Source: Hydrangea macrophylla
Taxonomy: Eukaryota > Streptophyta > Magnoliopsida > Cornales > Hydrangeaceae
Direction of reading: 5' to 3'
NCBI GenBank assembly: GCA_033977485.1
Contig: CM066991.1
Coordinates: 35,089,850 to 35,153,849, forward strand
Length of the DNA: 64,000 nt
Every line of letters starts with the position of its first letter. Positions within the stretch are counted from its first letter, which is position 1. The translations under genes were made by a program, and so were the position numbers. The notes beneath the pieces were generated by a model that saw only the letters and a program-made list of their open reading frames with translations, was not told the DNA's origin and did no database searches. Below are positions 34,514-45,500 of this stretch, in pieces.

Positions 34514-34983
34514 GTTTACCCCTCTTTGACAGAGTTTGTGGGGCAATGCGTCCCATAAGTGAATGTCAAAGCCTGTGTGAAGACAAGCCTTTGACCAGAC
34601 TACCGAATTTAGGTAAAACAAAACGCGTTGCAAAAACAGCTTCACAAACGGTTCATGTTGGTCGTGCTCAACGGTGAGCTGCCTACGTATCCATTCAGGA
34701 ATCAGACCAAGACGTAGTTCAGGCAGGAGCCAAACATACACAATAACAAGTAACCATACGGATGAATGCACCTATCTTATCGTGATGCACGTGCTTAAGC
34801 AATCTTGTGCTCCATATAATGTCTCAGCAACATATTGTTCTTTCTTAGTATCAAAAATGCACCCTATGCCATTCTACTTATGATGTCATTCTATTCTGGA
34901 AAAGTCACATCCGTCATAGATGCGCTTCATATGCTTAATTCCTCGACATTCTTCAAGAGTCATCTAATCGACTAGAATGATGT

Positions 34984-35668
34984 CTTCCAAGAAATCATCT
35001 GATCAACTGAGATGCGCTTTGCACCTTATACTCCGGTGTCAAACCAGGAACCACGCTGAAAGACTGAGATATGCTTCGCGCCTTATACTCCAATGTCTTC
35101 CAAGAAATCATCTGATCGACTGAGATGCGCTTCGCGCCTTATACTCCAGTGTCAAATCAGGAACCACGCTTTTTGAAAGACTGAGATGCGCTTCGCGCCT
35201 TATACTCCAATGTCTTCCAAGAATCAACTGATCGACTGAGATGCGCTTCGCGCCTTATACTCCAGTGTCAAATCAGGAACCACACTTTTTGAAAGACTAA
35301 GATGCGCTTCGCGCCTTATACTCCAGTGTCTTCTAAGAATCAACTGATCAACTGAGATGCGCTTCGCGCCTTATACTCTAGTGTCAAATCAGGAACCACG
35401 CTTTTTGAAAGACTAAGATGCGCTTCGCGCCTTATACTCCAATGTCTTCCAAGAATCAACTGATCGACTGGGATGCGCTTCGCGCCTTATACTCCAGTGT
35501 CAAATCAGGAACCACGCTGAAAGACTGAGATGCGCTTCGCATCGCACCTTATACTCCAGTGTCTTCCAAGAATCATCTGATCGACTGAGATGCGCTTCGC
35601 ACCTATACTCCAGTGTCTTCCAAGAATCATCTGATCGACTGAGATGCGCTTCTCGCCTTATACTCCGG
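34984..35668 (-). repeat. Tandem array 1: twelve copies of a 'gatgcgcttcgcgccttata' unit
   Basis: The core 'gagatgcgcttcgcgcct' is followed by 'tatactcca(g/a)tgtc'. Two alternating linkers follow, one 'aaatcaggaaccacgcttttt' and one 'ttccaagaatcaactgatcg', so the higher-order unit is about 115 bases. I count about twelve cores between 35009 and 35655. Confidence 0.85.
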
Positions 35669-35689
35669 TATCGATGTGAGTTTGCCCTA

Positions 35690-35815
35690 GAAAATCCGTA
35701 GCCTTTCGGCCCCGTCGGATACGTTTTCTCTGAACAATCCGCAGCCCTTCGGCCCCATCGGATACGTTTTCTCTGAATAATCCGCAGCCCTTCGACCCTG
35801 TCGGATATGTTTTCT
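35690..35815 (-). repeat. Tandem array 2: three copies of about 43 bases
   Basis: 'aatccgcagcccttcggccc' followed by 'cgtcggatacgttttctctg' occurs three times. Confidence 0.85.
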
Positions 35816-36535
35816 CAAGTTTGGGAGTCAATTAGACTCAAATTCAAATTAATTTTCAAAAACTGGAGCCGAACAGACTCAAATTCTTTTCAATTTTTAA
35901 AACTTAGAGTCGAACAGACTCAAGTTCATTTTAATTTTCAAAACTTGGAGTCGAACAGACTCAAATTCATTTCAATTCTCAAAACTTGGAGTCAAACCGA
36001 CTCAAATTCATTTTTTTTAGGCTTAACTCAATCTAATTGGAGTCAGTCAGACTCAAATAAACTCAATTTCACCAAGTCCAGAGTCAATTCGACTCAATTC
36101 GAGTTAAAATTCAAATGCTAAACTAGGAGTCACCTAGACTCGACTTAATTCATTTTCTGAAATCAAGAGTCAGTCAGACTCAAACCAATTCAATTTCACC
36201 AAGTCTGGTGTCAATTTGACTCAAATCAACCCAATATTTCAGAACTCGCGAGTCGATCAAACTCAAAAGAATTTCTTTTCAAATTTCTAAAATAGGAGTC
36301 GAATCAGACTCCAAGAATTTCCATTTCTCACAATTGGGAGTCGAATCGGACTCAAAGATTTTTCCAATTTCCAAAATTGGGAGTTGGATTGACACGAACG
36401 ATCTCAAATTTTCAATGCGAATTTCAAGTTTCCAAATCGGAGTCAACTCGGCTAAACGAAAATTTCAATTTACAACATTGGAGTCAATTTGACTTAAAAG
36501 AATTTCAATTTTCAAAATCGGTAGTTTGAATGAGT
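35816..36535 (-). repeat. Tandem array 3: GAGTC...GACTC hairpin units
   Basis: About fourteen diverged units of 40-55 bases, each with GAGTC and, 5-8 bases later, GACTC, followed by 'aaattcatttcaattttcaa'. Each unit can form a short stem. Confidence 0.75.
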
Positions 36536-36539
36536 CTCG

Positions 36540-36890
36540 AAGAATTATTGAGGACTAACGCGAATGCGAGGTTGCCATTGATGACTAATACAGATGCTCG
36601 GGAGGATTAGCAGGGATTGCCATTGAGGACTAACAGAGATTGCCATCGAGGATTAACGAGGATTTCCATTGAGGACTAATGCAGATGCCTTTGAGGACTA
36701 ATACAAATGATGCTGCCATTGAGGACTAATGCAGATGCCATTGAGGACTAACATAAATGATGTTGCCATTGAGGACTAATGCAGATGATGCTGCCATTGA
36801 GGACTAATGCAGGTGCCATTGAGGACTAACAAAAATCATGCTGCCATTGAGGACTAATGTAAGGTGAGAAGCTTCCATTAAGGACTAATA
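36540..36890 (-). repeat. Tandem array 4: 'gaggactaatgcagatgcca' units
   Basis: About a dozen units of 21-36 bases based on 'attgaggactaatgcagatg' with variable inserts such as 'atgctgcc'. Confidence 0.85.
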
Positions 36891-39800
36891 CTTGTTTTGG
36901 AGTCTCCTCATGCTCAAAGAATCAAATTTAGATATTCAGAGTTACTTCGGACTTAAAGAATTGACTTCATAAAATTTCGGGAGTCCACAAACTTAGAGAG
37001 TTGAATTTTCAAAATTTGGGGAGTTTTCGGACTCAAAGAATTTGAACGGAGTTGATAGAAAGAATGATTTTTTTGCTTTTGCGGACTTTTGGAAGGAACA
37101 TATTGGTTCTGTCAAAAGAGGAAAGTCACCTTTGCCCCTAGTATTGCCACTTTAGCACTATGTTGTGATAGTGTTCAAAAAACCTGTGCTCGTATTGTTC
37201 TTTAGGATGCTCATGGAGACTCTTCAAATCTTTATTTATCATTTTAAACCCGCACATTTGTGACCCTTATTGACTCATCAAAGGAGGACAGACTTGACAA
37301 AGCAGTTACGCAAGACGACTGACTCAAACTATACATTCATTATGAATCAATGTACTTTCATTATAAATAATGTATCTTCTCACTTTTCATTTATTCATCA
37401 TCTTACAAATGGTAGTGTTTTGCTGATAAACCGACACATTGAAAACTTCCCCTTTTCGATTTAGCGAATTCTTTGCCTATCCAGACCATGCTTCAAATTA
37501 GTGCTTTAGCTTATAGAATGAAAGGCGCTCTATTTCAATCCTTTCAAAACAAAATTGATTACTTGAGAACTTGCCTCTAGCATAGAGGGATTTTGGCAAA
37601 CGAAGTTTGCCCCTAGTCTAAAGGGCAAATAGGCTCATCCAAGGGCCTTGAGAACATGATGGTACAGGATGTCTGCAGTGCATTTACTCCCAACCTAGAG
37701 GTAATCATCATGAATGTGGTAGGCTGAAGCGGGAAACCCAATGCTGATGGGTAAACTCTGCTTGCCCCTGGTTTGGCAATACATATATGGCTCCAGGCAA
37801 ACACAAGTTTGCCCCTAGTCTGAAGGAAGGAAAGGTGCAAAGGGTGATGCTTGCGGTTATGGACCGAGAACCTTGGGAGGTTCCCCTACTTATCCCCAAG
37901 TGGGAATCAGGTCCAAAGTAGTTCGACTACTCTGGAGGTCTTGAAAGAATTAGGCTTCAAGAATTGGTGGGCTTTTCGAGCCATGTTGCCATTTGGGTCT
38001 AGGGAGTGCATGTCACTTGTGGTAGCCATTGTGTAGCATGATGAACTTCTTTTTCCTTTATTCTCTTTTCTTTTCTTCTTTTTTGTTTGGCGGTTGATTC
38101 TTTAACCTTTTCACTAGCCAGTTAATCTTTACAACTCTCATCATGTTTTATTCATACTCTATCATATTCACAAAGCAATTTCAGCCCTCCAAATCACTCT
38201 TTATTTTTCTCAAAGATATCTTTGCATTATTTTATGCCCTCTTAGCCATTGAGCCTCTCACAAAGTTGTAAGTTTAATTGATACTTTCAAATCTCTCTTT
38301 TCATTTCCAATTTCTTTAGAACAACACAAAGTCTTGAGATAGTTCATGTGCCAATGATCTACTTTGAAGTGCTCAAGACTTCTCAATCTTATCTATTCTC
38401 TGCCTTTTCTTTTCTCTTTCCTTTTCCTTTCTCTTCCATACTATCTCTTATTCTCTCTATGATTTTGACTGGCTAGGATTAAGATTTTTGAAACCGACAC
38501 GCATCTTATTTTTGCTCAAACTTTTGCCTAGGTGCCCTTTCGGGTTTTCATCCTAGCGAGCTCCTTTTCATTTTCTTTTTCTTTTTCTTCTTCTTCTTCT
38601 TTTTGTGCTCTAACTTTTGCCTAGGCGCCCTTTCGGGTTTTCATCCTAGCAGGCGTCTTTCTTTTTTTTTTTCTCTTTTTTGTTCTTTTCTTTTCTCTTG
38701 GAAGATGAAGTTCATTTAAAATGTCTGGCTACCATCAAGGACCAAGTTTATGGCTTTAGACTGGTTGGGCTCATCTTTGAGGCTTGGTATTTGAGAAAAG
38801 GGGATGGTGAGCAAGCTTCAAGTTCCAATTTTGTCTTTTCAAGATTGAGCAAGAGCATCTTTAAATTCTTAAAGTAAAGCTAATCAATTCTCTACTCTTC
38901 CTTGGTTTTGGCACAAAATTTGCTTTGATCACTTGAGGATCCTTTTCAATGCAAAAATTTATTAACAAAGTATTTTCCACGATTGTTTGAAAACATGATT
39001 TTCTTTCTTTCTTCTTTTTTTGTTTTTGGCTTAATGATCCATACATTCACGACTTGGCACACTAAATCAAGCAGAATGAGTTTTTATTCAACTAGCAGCG
39101 AATTACACCACCTAACTCAATTGACTCGATGAAGACTTGACAATAAACTCGATAACAGACCAACTAGAAGACTCGACTGGACTCGACGTTTGACTCCTAC
39201 TTGATTACAAACTGGACTAGACTCGACTTTGGTCTCAATTGGAGTGTCACAGATGATCTTCAATTTATTACATTTCTAAGAGCATCCACATTCGCTTCAG
39301 CAATAGTATTCCCAAACACTATCACCTCACTAGCATCATTTGAGCCTTCGTGTTCACCAACCGTGTTTGCGGAAACATTATCCATCCTATGGCCAATTTC
39401 TCAGTTAAGTGGCCCTTCTTTGAATCATTAAGTTCCACAAGCTAATCAACCTTAACATAATCCTTATCATTATCTTCACTCTTCTCACGCTTGAATTGCC
39501 AACCCAAACTGTTCTGGGTTTGGTGCTATCTCGCCTACAGTCATGTTTCATTTTTTTTTAAAATCAATTTTGATTGATTTCAAAAGAAAGTTCATCTTGT
39601 TATTATTTTTCACATTTTCTTTTGCAAATGCTTAGTGAAATGTTCATGAACGGTTTATATGTCACACGGATGCAATGCATGTGTGTGTGTGCCTATCCTA
39701 TATGCCAAAGAAATAAAAAAAGACTAATCCTAACACATAAAACACATAAGCACATAAAATACTCATTCATGTCAAATGCGCCAATTTCACCTCTCATTGT

Positions 39801-40773
39801 GATCCTCACTACCCTTTCAAAGGTCGGGTATTTAAAATTTTTTGAAAAGCATTTGTTTAAAATGATGAGATCTTTCAACACAATTCTCAAGAATTTTGAA
39901 TCTTTTATTTTAAAAAAATGAGGATGTGAAAACATTTCTCAATGAAGATGATTGGATTGAAATTTCGCTTTAAAATTCATTTGAAGAGCATTTTTTTGCA
40001 AAAACAATTCCCAAGATTTTGGATTTTTCCTTAAAAAATGATGATGTGAAAATGTACCTTAACAAAGGTAATTAATTTGGAGTTTTAATATAAAAAAAAG
40101 TGAACTCCAAAGATTTTTGAAAAAGCGATTGAAAACTTTAGAATAAAGATGGCAAAAATATGTTTGCTTTTAAAGATGGATTTAAAATTCTTTGGGTAGA
40201 AGGATCACATGATCGGATTATCACTGTACTTTTCATGAATTTGGATACATACAAGGTCAATGATGCTTAGCTAAACATGATATAAGAAGTGTAATCTTAT
40301 AATCAGGGTTCGGCATGTTCTCCAAATATCGTAGAACATGAGGAGAAATTGCTAAAAGGTGATTAAAAGATTATACATCTTTCATCAAGTAAGTATCGTC
40401 ATCATCTCAAGTAATCCCTTCCGGGCACACAAAACTCCCAAGCACATAATCCTAATCAAGAGTTGATTTCCTAAGATTGAGAGGTTTTATAGAAACTATC
40501 ATGTAAAGGCTGGGTTTTGGTCAAATAAGGGACCCTTGACACACACCCGATAGGATGCTTCATATACCAAATCATGGTACGAGATCAAGGGTGATCAAAC
40601 AGTCCCATGATGACTTGACCGATCGGGTTGCCCCGAGCCTCTATGGTCATAGTTTCGTGCAATCGACTGGCTGGACAGGTAAGTGAAATGCAACAGGCAT
40701 ACAAAGATTAATTAATTTGATTAAAAGAATATTTTTCAAGTCTAATCCTCAAGTGAACCCAAAATCAGAAATT

Positions 40774-40823
40774 CTGGTCTGCGAAACCAGAGATTCTGGG
40801 TTCGATCCCCAGCAGAGTCGCCA
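40774..40823 (-). promoter_or_regulatory. Extended primer-binding site: 50-base copy of the 3' part of tRNA-Arg
   Basis: The plus strand reads as a tRNA 3' portion: anticodon arm CTGGTCTGCGAAACCAG, a short variable loop, T arm CTGGGTTCGATCCCCAG, then acceptor CAGAGTCG and CCA. It lies three bases from the LTR. Plant tRNA-Arg(ACG), as I remember it, is the same apart from A in place of G at the first anticodon position. A normal site needs only about 18 bases, so this is an unusually long match, beginning at the anticodon stem. It is not a tRNA gene: the 5' half is missing and the CCA is encoded. Confidence 0.8.
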
Positions 40824-42723
40824 GATTGTGGACATCGCAGGTTTTCTTACCCACGGCTTTTCTTTTAAAATACTTTCTCAAAATCAATTTTGAAAACAAA
40901 TGAGTCGCCACTTAATTTTTTAAAGGAAAAATTAAGAAACCATTTTAAAAGCAAACTGATCTTTCAGAAACAAGAGATTAACCAGGTCTGGGGATTATGG
41001 AATGAGAGAGGAAGGAGCCTGTCGGACTAAAACATCCTCTCTCATCCTATCTTGCAATAGGCCTCTACTCAATATCCTTTTAATCAAATTTATTAATCTA
41101 AGCATGCCCTCAACTAGTACATCACAAAAAGCATGTCCAAAAGGGTGCAAAATTGCTAATTACAAAATATCATTCATAAGCCACATATTCCAAGTAACAA
41201 GTAACATGATATGCATTAGGGAACAAGAGAACTTACCCGAGATCCGGTGGCGATATTAAACGTGCAATGCATACAAACAAAAGAAAATCCTAAAAAGAGT
41301 CTCTAATCACATATACATGTGAGGCAGGCTCCTAATTCTAATGTGTCGTGTATGAGGTTGAAAAATCAATAAAATCAAGAAATAAAAATAAATTAAAGGG
41401 AGTCCTAGAGATCATACCTTAATAGCGCTACAAAACAAAGGTTAGTCCACATCCTTCACATAATAATATGATATCAAATAATCAATCCTAATTTTCTAGC
41501 TTAGATCTATCAAGCATGAAATCCAACTTTATTCAATAGTTAGTTCTAGTCATGAACATTAAATGTACATGAATGAATGAATGTGAACAAGAATAAGACA
41601 TGGATTTATTCACTAATTTGGGTCACTTAGTCTCTGGATTTATGCTAAATTATCATTATTCAAAGTATGATTTGGGTCTCAAGACATTAGGGGGCCATTT
41701 GAGTTGAAATAAACAAGATTAGACAAAAACAGTAGCAGTTTTTTATGGATTACAGAGAGCAGATCATAACTTAAAAAAATGGAAAAGCATGGTTCCCGTG
41801 GTTTGATCTTGATGGATTTTGGACATAAAATGCCTCTGTGTGTCTAGTTTTTAACCCAAGAAAGAAATCAAGGTTTGAATGGTTGGATCTCCGGGAAATG
41901 GACAAAAACCAGACATCACTCAGCAATCTGCAACTCTCTATCCAGAGATCTTGTACGATTTATTAAAAATAGCAAACATATGCGAAACACTTAGATCGTT
42001 TTAGGGGATCTCCCTAACACATTAAGGTACCTAGAAATAATTATTAGAGACCTCGGAAACTCCGTTAAAATTCTGATTTATTAGTTTCAAAATGGATTTA
42101 CTGTTCTGAAATTTTGGATAGAGAGCTGGACGTATTAAAAATCACAAGACCAAACCATCTTAGTCATGAGATCACCTTAAAACAAAAATTACAGTGCTAG
42201 AGTATTGTGTTATTGACATTTTTCCGTTGGTTTCACTTGATTTCAACGGTTAGATTTCGAACTAAAAATCTTTGATCAAAATCAGTTTGTGAACTCACTG
42301 TTTTCATTTGTCAAGTTCAACTTTATTTGTTAACCCCAACTATTAAACCATGGAGTTGGGCTTAAACTAAACCATTTTCTCCTACCATTTGATGGTCATC
42401 TATTACATATATATAAAAAGCAAAGCCAAAATTCTTCTCTAAGCTATGCCAAGTGGCACCCCTTTCCTTTCTCCAAATTTCTTATGTGGTACTCTCATAT
42501 TCCTATGTGGCACCCTTTTCGTTAACCCCAATTCTAGAAACCCAGTTTTGTCTCTTCAGTTGCTCATCCAACACCAGTTCTGTCTCTTCAACTCCTCATC
42601 CAACGTATCTATACTAATCTATTATCCATATATAAAAATCAAACCCATTGAAACTGCAGCAAGAAACGCCTCTTCCTCTCTCCCTTATCTTTCTACAATT
42701 TAAGCAGCAAACTCAAGCCCTCA

Positions 42724-42771
<48 letters not shown>

Positions 42772-42933
42772 ATTCGAAAATAAAAAATTCGAACTCAGAA
42801 GGTAAATGGTATTTCTCCCTCTCTCATCGTCAATTTGGGATTGTTTTTATCAATTTTGGTCCTGTGTGTGGATATTCATATATGTTCACACATATACATA
42901 CATGTATATGTATGTAATTTTTTATCTATGCAG

Positions 42934-43004
42934 GATGTTCCTAGCCAACCAACTGTGGACTACCCAATCTTCAAGCTTGTGATTGTCGGCGCTGGTGGCA
43001 CTAG
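42934..43004 (+). pseudogene. RAN: Ran GTPase first coding exon, captured by the Helitron
   Basis: After an acceptor TCTATGCAG (ending 42933) comes an ATG at 42935 and then, in another frame, 'TVDYPIFKLVIVGAGGT'. Plant Ran begins '[25 protein letters not shown]', so this is the N-terminal strand and the P-loop entry GDGGTGK. A small deletion after the ATG shifts the frame, the P-loop D is A, and the donor expected after 'GGCACTG' reads 'ggcactagtata'. The upstream DNA with (CT)n and 'GGTAAATGG' looks like the Ran 5' UTR and leader intron; downstream is intron-like AT-rich DNA. Ran is the small GTPase of nuclear transport and spindle assembly. This fragment stops before the catalytic core and is non-functional. 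Confidence 0.8.
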
Positions 43005-44097
43005 TATATCTTTTTTCAATTTTATGTTTTTATTTGTTTTGAAACATTAAAGTATATCGTCGATTTGATCCGGGTTTATGCATTTTGTGAATTGGATCTG
43101 TTTATCGATTTACAAAGTCTGATCTCTGTTTTTTTATGCGTTTGGATGCTGATCTATATGATGATTCGGTATAGTACCTTCAATTTGTGCAATGACATCT
43201 CACTCGAGAGTTTGAGAAATACGAGCGCGCGTAAGCTTTCTGATCTATGGATACAATGACATATACATATACATTATATGTCCACTCATATAGACATAGG
43301 CATTGGAACCTAAATTGAATGGATAACCTACAGGGGTGGACACAAGGCAGTTCATTTTGGATAAAGGGTTGTCCAAAAAGCAAGCCTTATCCTAGATTTT
43401 CTTTTAACATTGTCCCATATTAACTTCCTGTATCACCTCTTTTGAGTTTCTTCAATGGCCAGGGATTTATGAAGTGGAGATGAGATGCGAGAAGAGGTAA
43501 GAGAGATGAAAAAAAGACATCTGTAGAGAGGTGAGAAGGCAACTACATTAATATTTTGAAGTGGAGTATCAAATTTTGAGAAAAACAAGTAGTGCAACTC
43601 ATGTTTTATCGAGGTAATTGGGTAAATGGTTTGTTTTTTTGGAACTATTGGGTGATGTTTGTCGGCAACTTTTTGGTTGTAGTTTTGTGTTTTAGGTGTA
43701 GTTTTGTTGACTTTTGAGGTCTTTGTGATGGGTTTTTTTGCTTTTAATAAAAATATGTATATACATACATACATATTCATGTAAATGTATGCATTGAAAG
43801 AATAATGCACATACTATATTACTGGTGGTGGTAATTGCCTAATTAGTTGGCCTCTTCCTTATTGCTTGACTGTTTGCATAAAACTGCTGTTTGCTTTGAC
43901 CTAAATCTAAATTTCAATCCCAAATTTGTTTTTGAAATACTTTACCAGTTGCACTATAATACCATGGTATATGGACAATTATTCAAGTATTTGGTAATTA
44001 AATATTATATTGAGTTTCTTAATCTCATGTCCACGTAAGAAAATAGGAGCTTAATTCTCATACCATGTCTATTTTTTAGAATCATTTTTGACAAATT
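43005..44097 (+). other. Non-coding remainder of the Helitron
   Basis: Intron-like and AT-rich sequence with short AT-dinucleotide stretches. No further exon recognised. Confidence 0.5.
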
Positions 44098-45500
44098 CCC
44101 GTGCAATGCACGGGTTATCGACTAGTTGGAGACTAAAGACCTTCATATTTGTAGATTTCAAAGAAAGTATGAATAGACTTCATGTAATCTTAAGATGAGA
44201 ACTCTAAACCATGAAGATAGGCTTAGACTCAAAACCATTTTCTCCTACCATTTGATGGCCATTGGAGATGAAGACATGACTAATATTCAAGTTTAGAGGA
44301 CCCAAGTCATGAGTATGGACTTGGATCCATCTACTTGCTTATGAAATAAAGTGATGATCAAACTTTGACTCCCATGTGAAGCATAAGCTTACCTGGGATT
44401 CAAAAGATCATGTTCAAGAGATTTCAAGAGAGATATTGAGAATCTCTAATAGTCTCAAGAAGGAAGTATGATCAACAAAAGAAATGGAACAAAGAAAATA
44501 AAAAAAGGTTTGAGGATTAGAGTCTCAAAAGAAAGAATGTAAACAAACAATCTATGGTTAGAAGATCACCTCCAAACTATCCTCAAAGTTCTTCTCCTTT
44601 GAAAATCTTCCAAGCTCTTCTCTCTAGTTCTCTAAACTCTCTCTTTTTCTTTCAAAATATGTTAGTGTAATGGTAGTGATTTTTGTATTTCTTTGGTGTA
44701 TCTCTTGTTGTATTCTTGTTGTATCACTTTCTTTTATCTTTTTTTCACTCTCTTTCCTTCTTCTCTTCCTCTCTCCCTCTCAAGGAAGATCCTCCCTCTT
44801 TTTATAGACAAAAATTACCAAGTATTTTCAGTGAATTCAGAGTAAAAGACAGGTATAATCATCCCATTTGGTGGTACAATACGTACTTCCTGAATTTAGA
44901 CAGATTGCTGCCCAGAGCGGCATTCAAAAGTTATCCGCGGCAGTCTGTGACTACCAACATGGCACTACGCGACTGCCGCCGCAGCATTCTGTGACTGACG
45001 CGCAGCTCTCAGTGAGTGCCGTGCCAAATTATTGATTACCGTATTTTCGTCAACCTTACTTTGTCAGATTTTTGTTTTTATCCGCCTACACATACGTATT
45101 GTACCACAAAATACGGACTTCAAAAGCAAACGACAGTCAGAAAATGTCGGCGGCACTCACTGAATGCCGTTCGGCACCCAGTGAGTGCCGCGCGGCATTC
45201 ACCGAATGCTGCGGAATTCTGCCGTGTGCCGTTTTTCTGCAGAACTTCCCTTTTTAGGTCTTTTCTTTCTTCTTTTTTTGTTAAAGAAACTTATTTTTGA
45301 AGATCTTTTCCGAAAATGATGTTTTATACCTGAATTCTCCTAAATACCTGGTATTTTCTTCTTTCTGTGAAATTTTTTCGCGTTTGGAGAACTTTCTGAA
45401 GAGCTTGGAATACTTCGAATCTTTTTGGTCCTTATCATCATCGGACGTGGAGGTGACGCTCTCCTAAATTCGACGGTCGGTCAAAATTGGGGTGTCTACA

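Larger units (their letters stand above)
34514..40773 (-). other. LARD internal region without genes
   Basis: About 6.3 kb. I see no gag, protease, RT, RNase H or integrase pattern in any frame. Four successive tandem arrays fill 34984-36890 (listed separately). From 37000 to 40770 the sequence is low-complexity or AT-rich, with small repeats: 'tttgcccctagtctaaaggg' (37600, 37740, 37800) and a duplicated 'cctaggtgccctttcgggtt' block (about 38527 and 38620). Confidence 0.7.
42399..44125 (+). mobile_element. Helitron carrying a Ran GTPase exon
   Basis: Inserted between A (42398) and T (44126) of the LARD LTR; the sister LTR at 33170 shows the empty site. It begins TCTATTACATATATATA and ends with hairpin CCCGTGCAATGCACGGG (44098-44114), 11 bases (TTATCGACTAG), then CTAG. 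TC start, 3' hairpin, CTAG end and insertion into AT without target duplication are the Helitron signature. At 1727 bases with no Rep/helicase it is non-autonomous. The interior has a (CT)n run (42728-42769) and a captured exon with introns. Confidence 0.9.
31605..45500 (-). mobile_element. Large non-coding LTR retrotransposon (LARD, Ogre/Tat-like), complete
   Basis: Two LTRs (31605-34513 and 40827-45500, the latter enlarged by a Helitron) enclose 6.3 kb without recognisable gag or pol. The target duplication is CCAGG (31600-31604 and 45501-45505), exact. The primer-binding site adjoins the right LTR and reads on the minus strand TGGCGACTCTGCTGGGGA, complementary to the 3' end of tRNA-Arg. 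A purine-rich AAAGAGGGGTAAAC adjoins the left LTR (minus strand, just after 34513), so the element is in minus sense. LTR length of 2.9 kb, tRNA-Arg priming and long tandem arrays resemble Ogre. Since no ORF is present, it must have been mobilised in trans. Confidence 0.85.
40827..45500 (-). repeat. LARD 5' LTR (right copy) with Helitron insert
   Basis: 2947 bases after removing the Helitron (42399-44125), against 2909 for the other LTR. TATA-like CTATAAAAAG on the minus strand near 44799-44808 is the probable promoter. Substitutions from the left LTR are scattered, visibly more numerous than between the Athila-like LTRs. Confidence 0.9.

Noticed and set aside
35807..36121. 104-residue ORF
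   Set aside because: Made of the GAGTC/GACTC tandem units; repeat translation, no protein.
34984..36890. CRISPR-like arrays
   Set aside because: Regularly spaced repeats are present, but the spacers repeat too and the setting is a plant LTR retrotransposon; these are tandem satellites of the element.
40774..40823. tRNA-Arg gene
   Set aside because: Only the 3' 50 bases are present, CCA is encoded in the DNA, and the piece abuts an LTR in the primer-binding position.
42934..43004. Rab or other small GTPase instead of Ran
   Set aside because: TVDYP before the FKLVIVG strand is specific to Ran N-termini; Rab proteins start differently.
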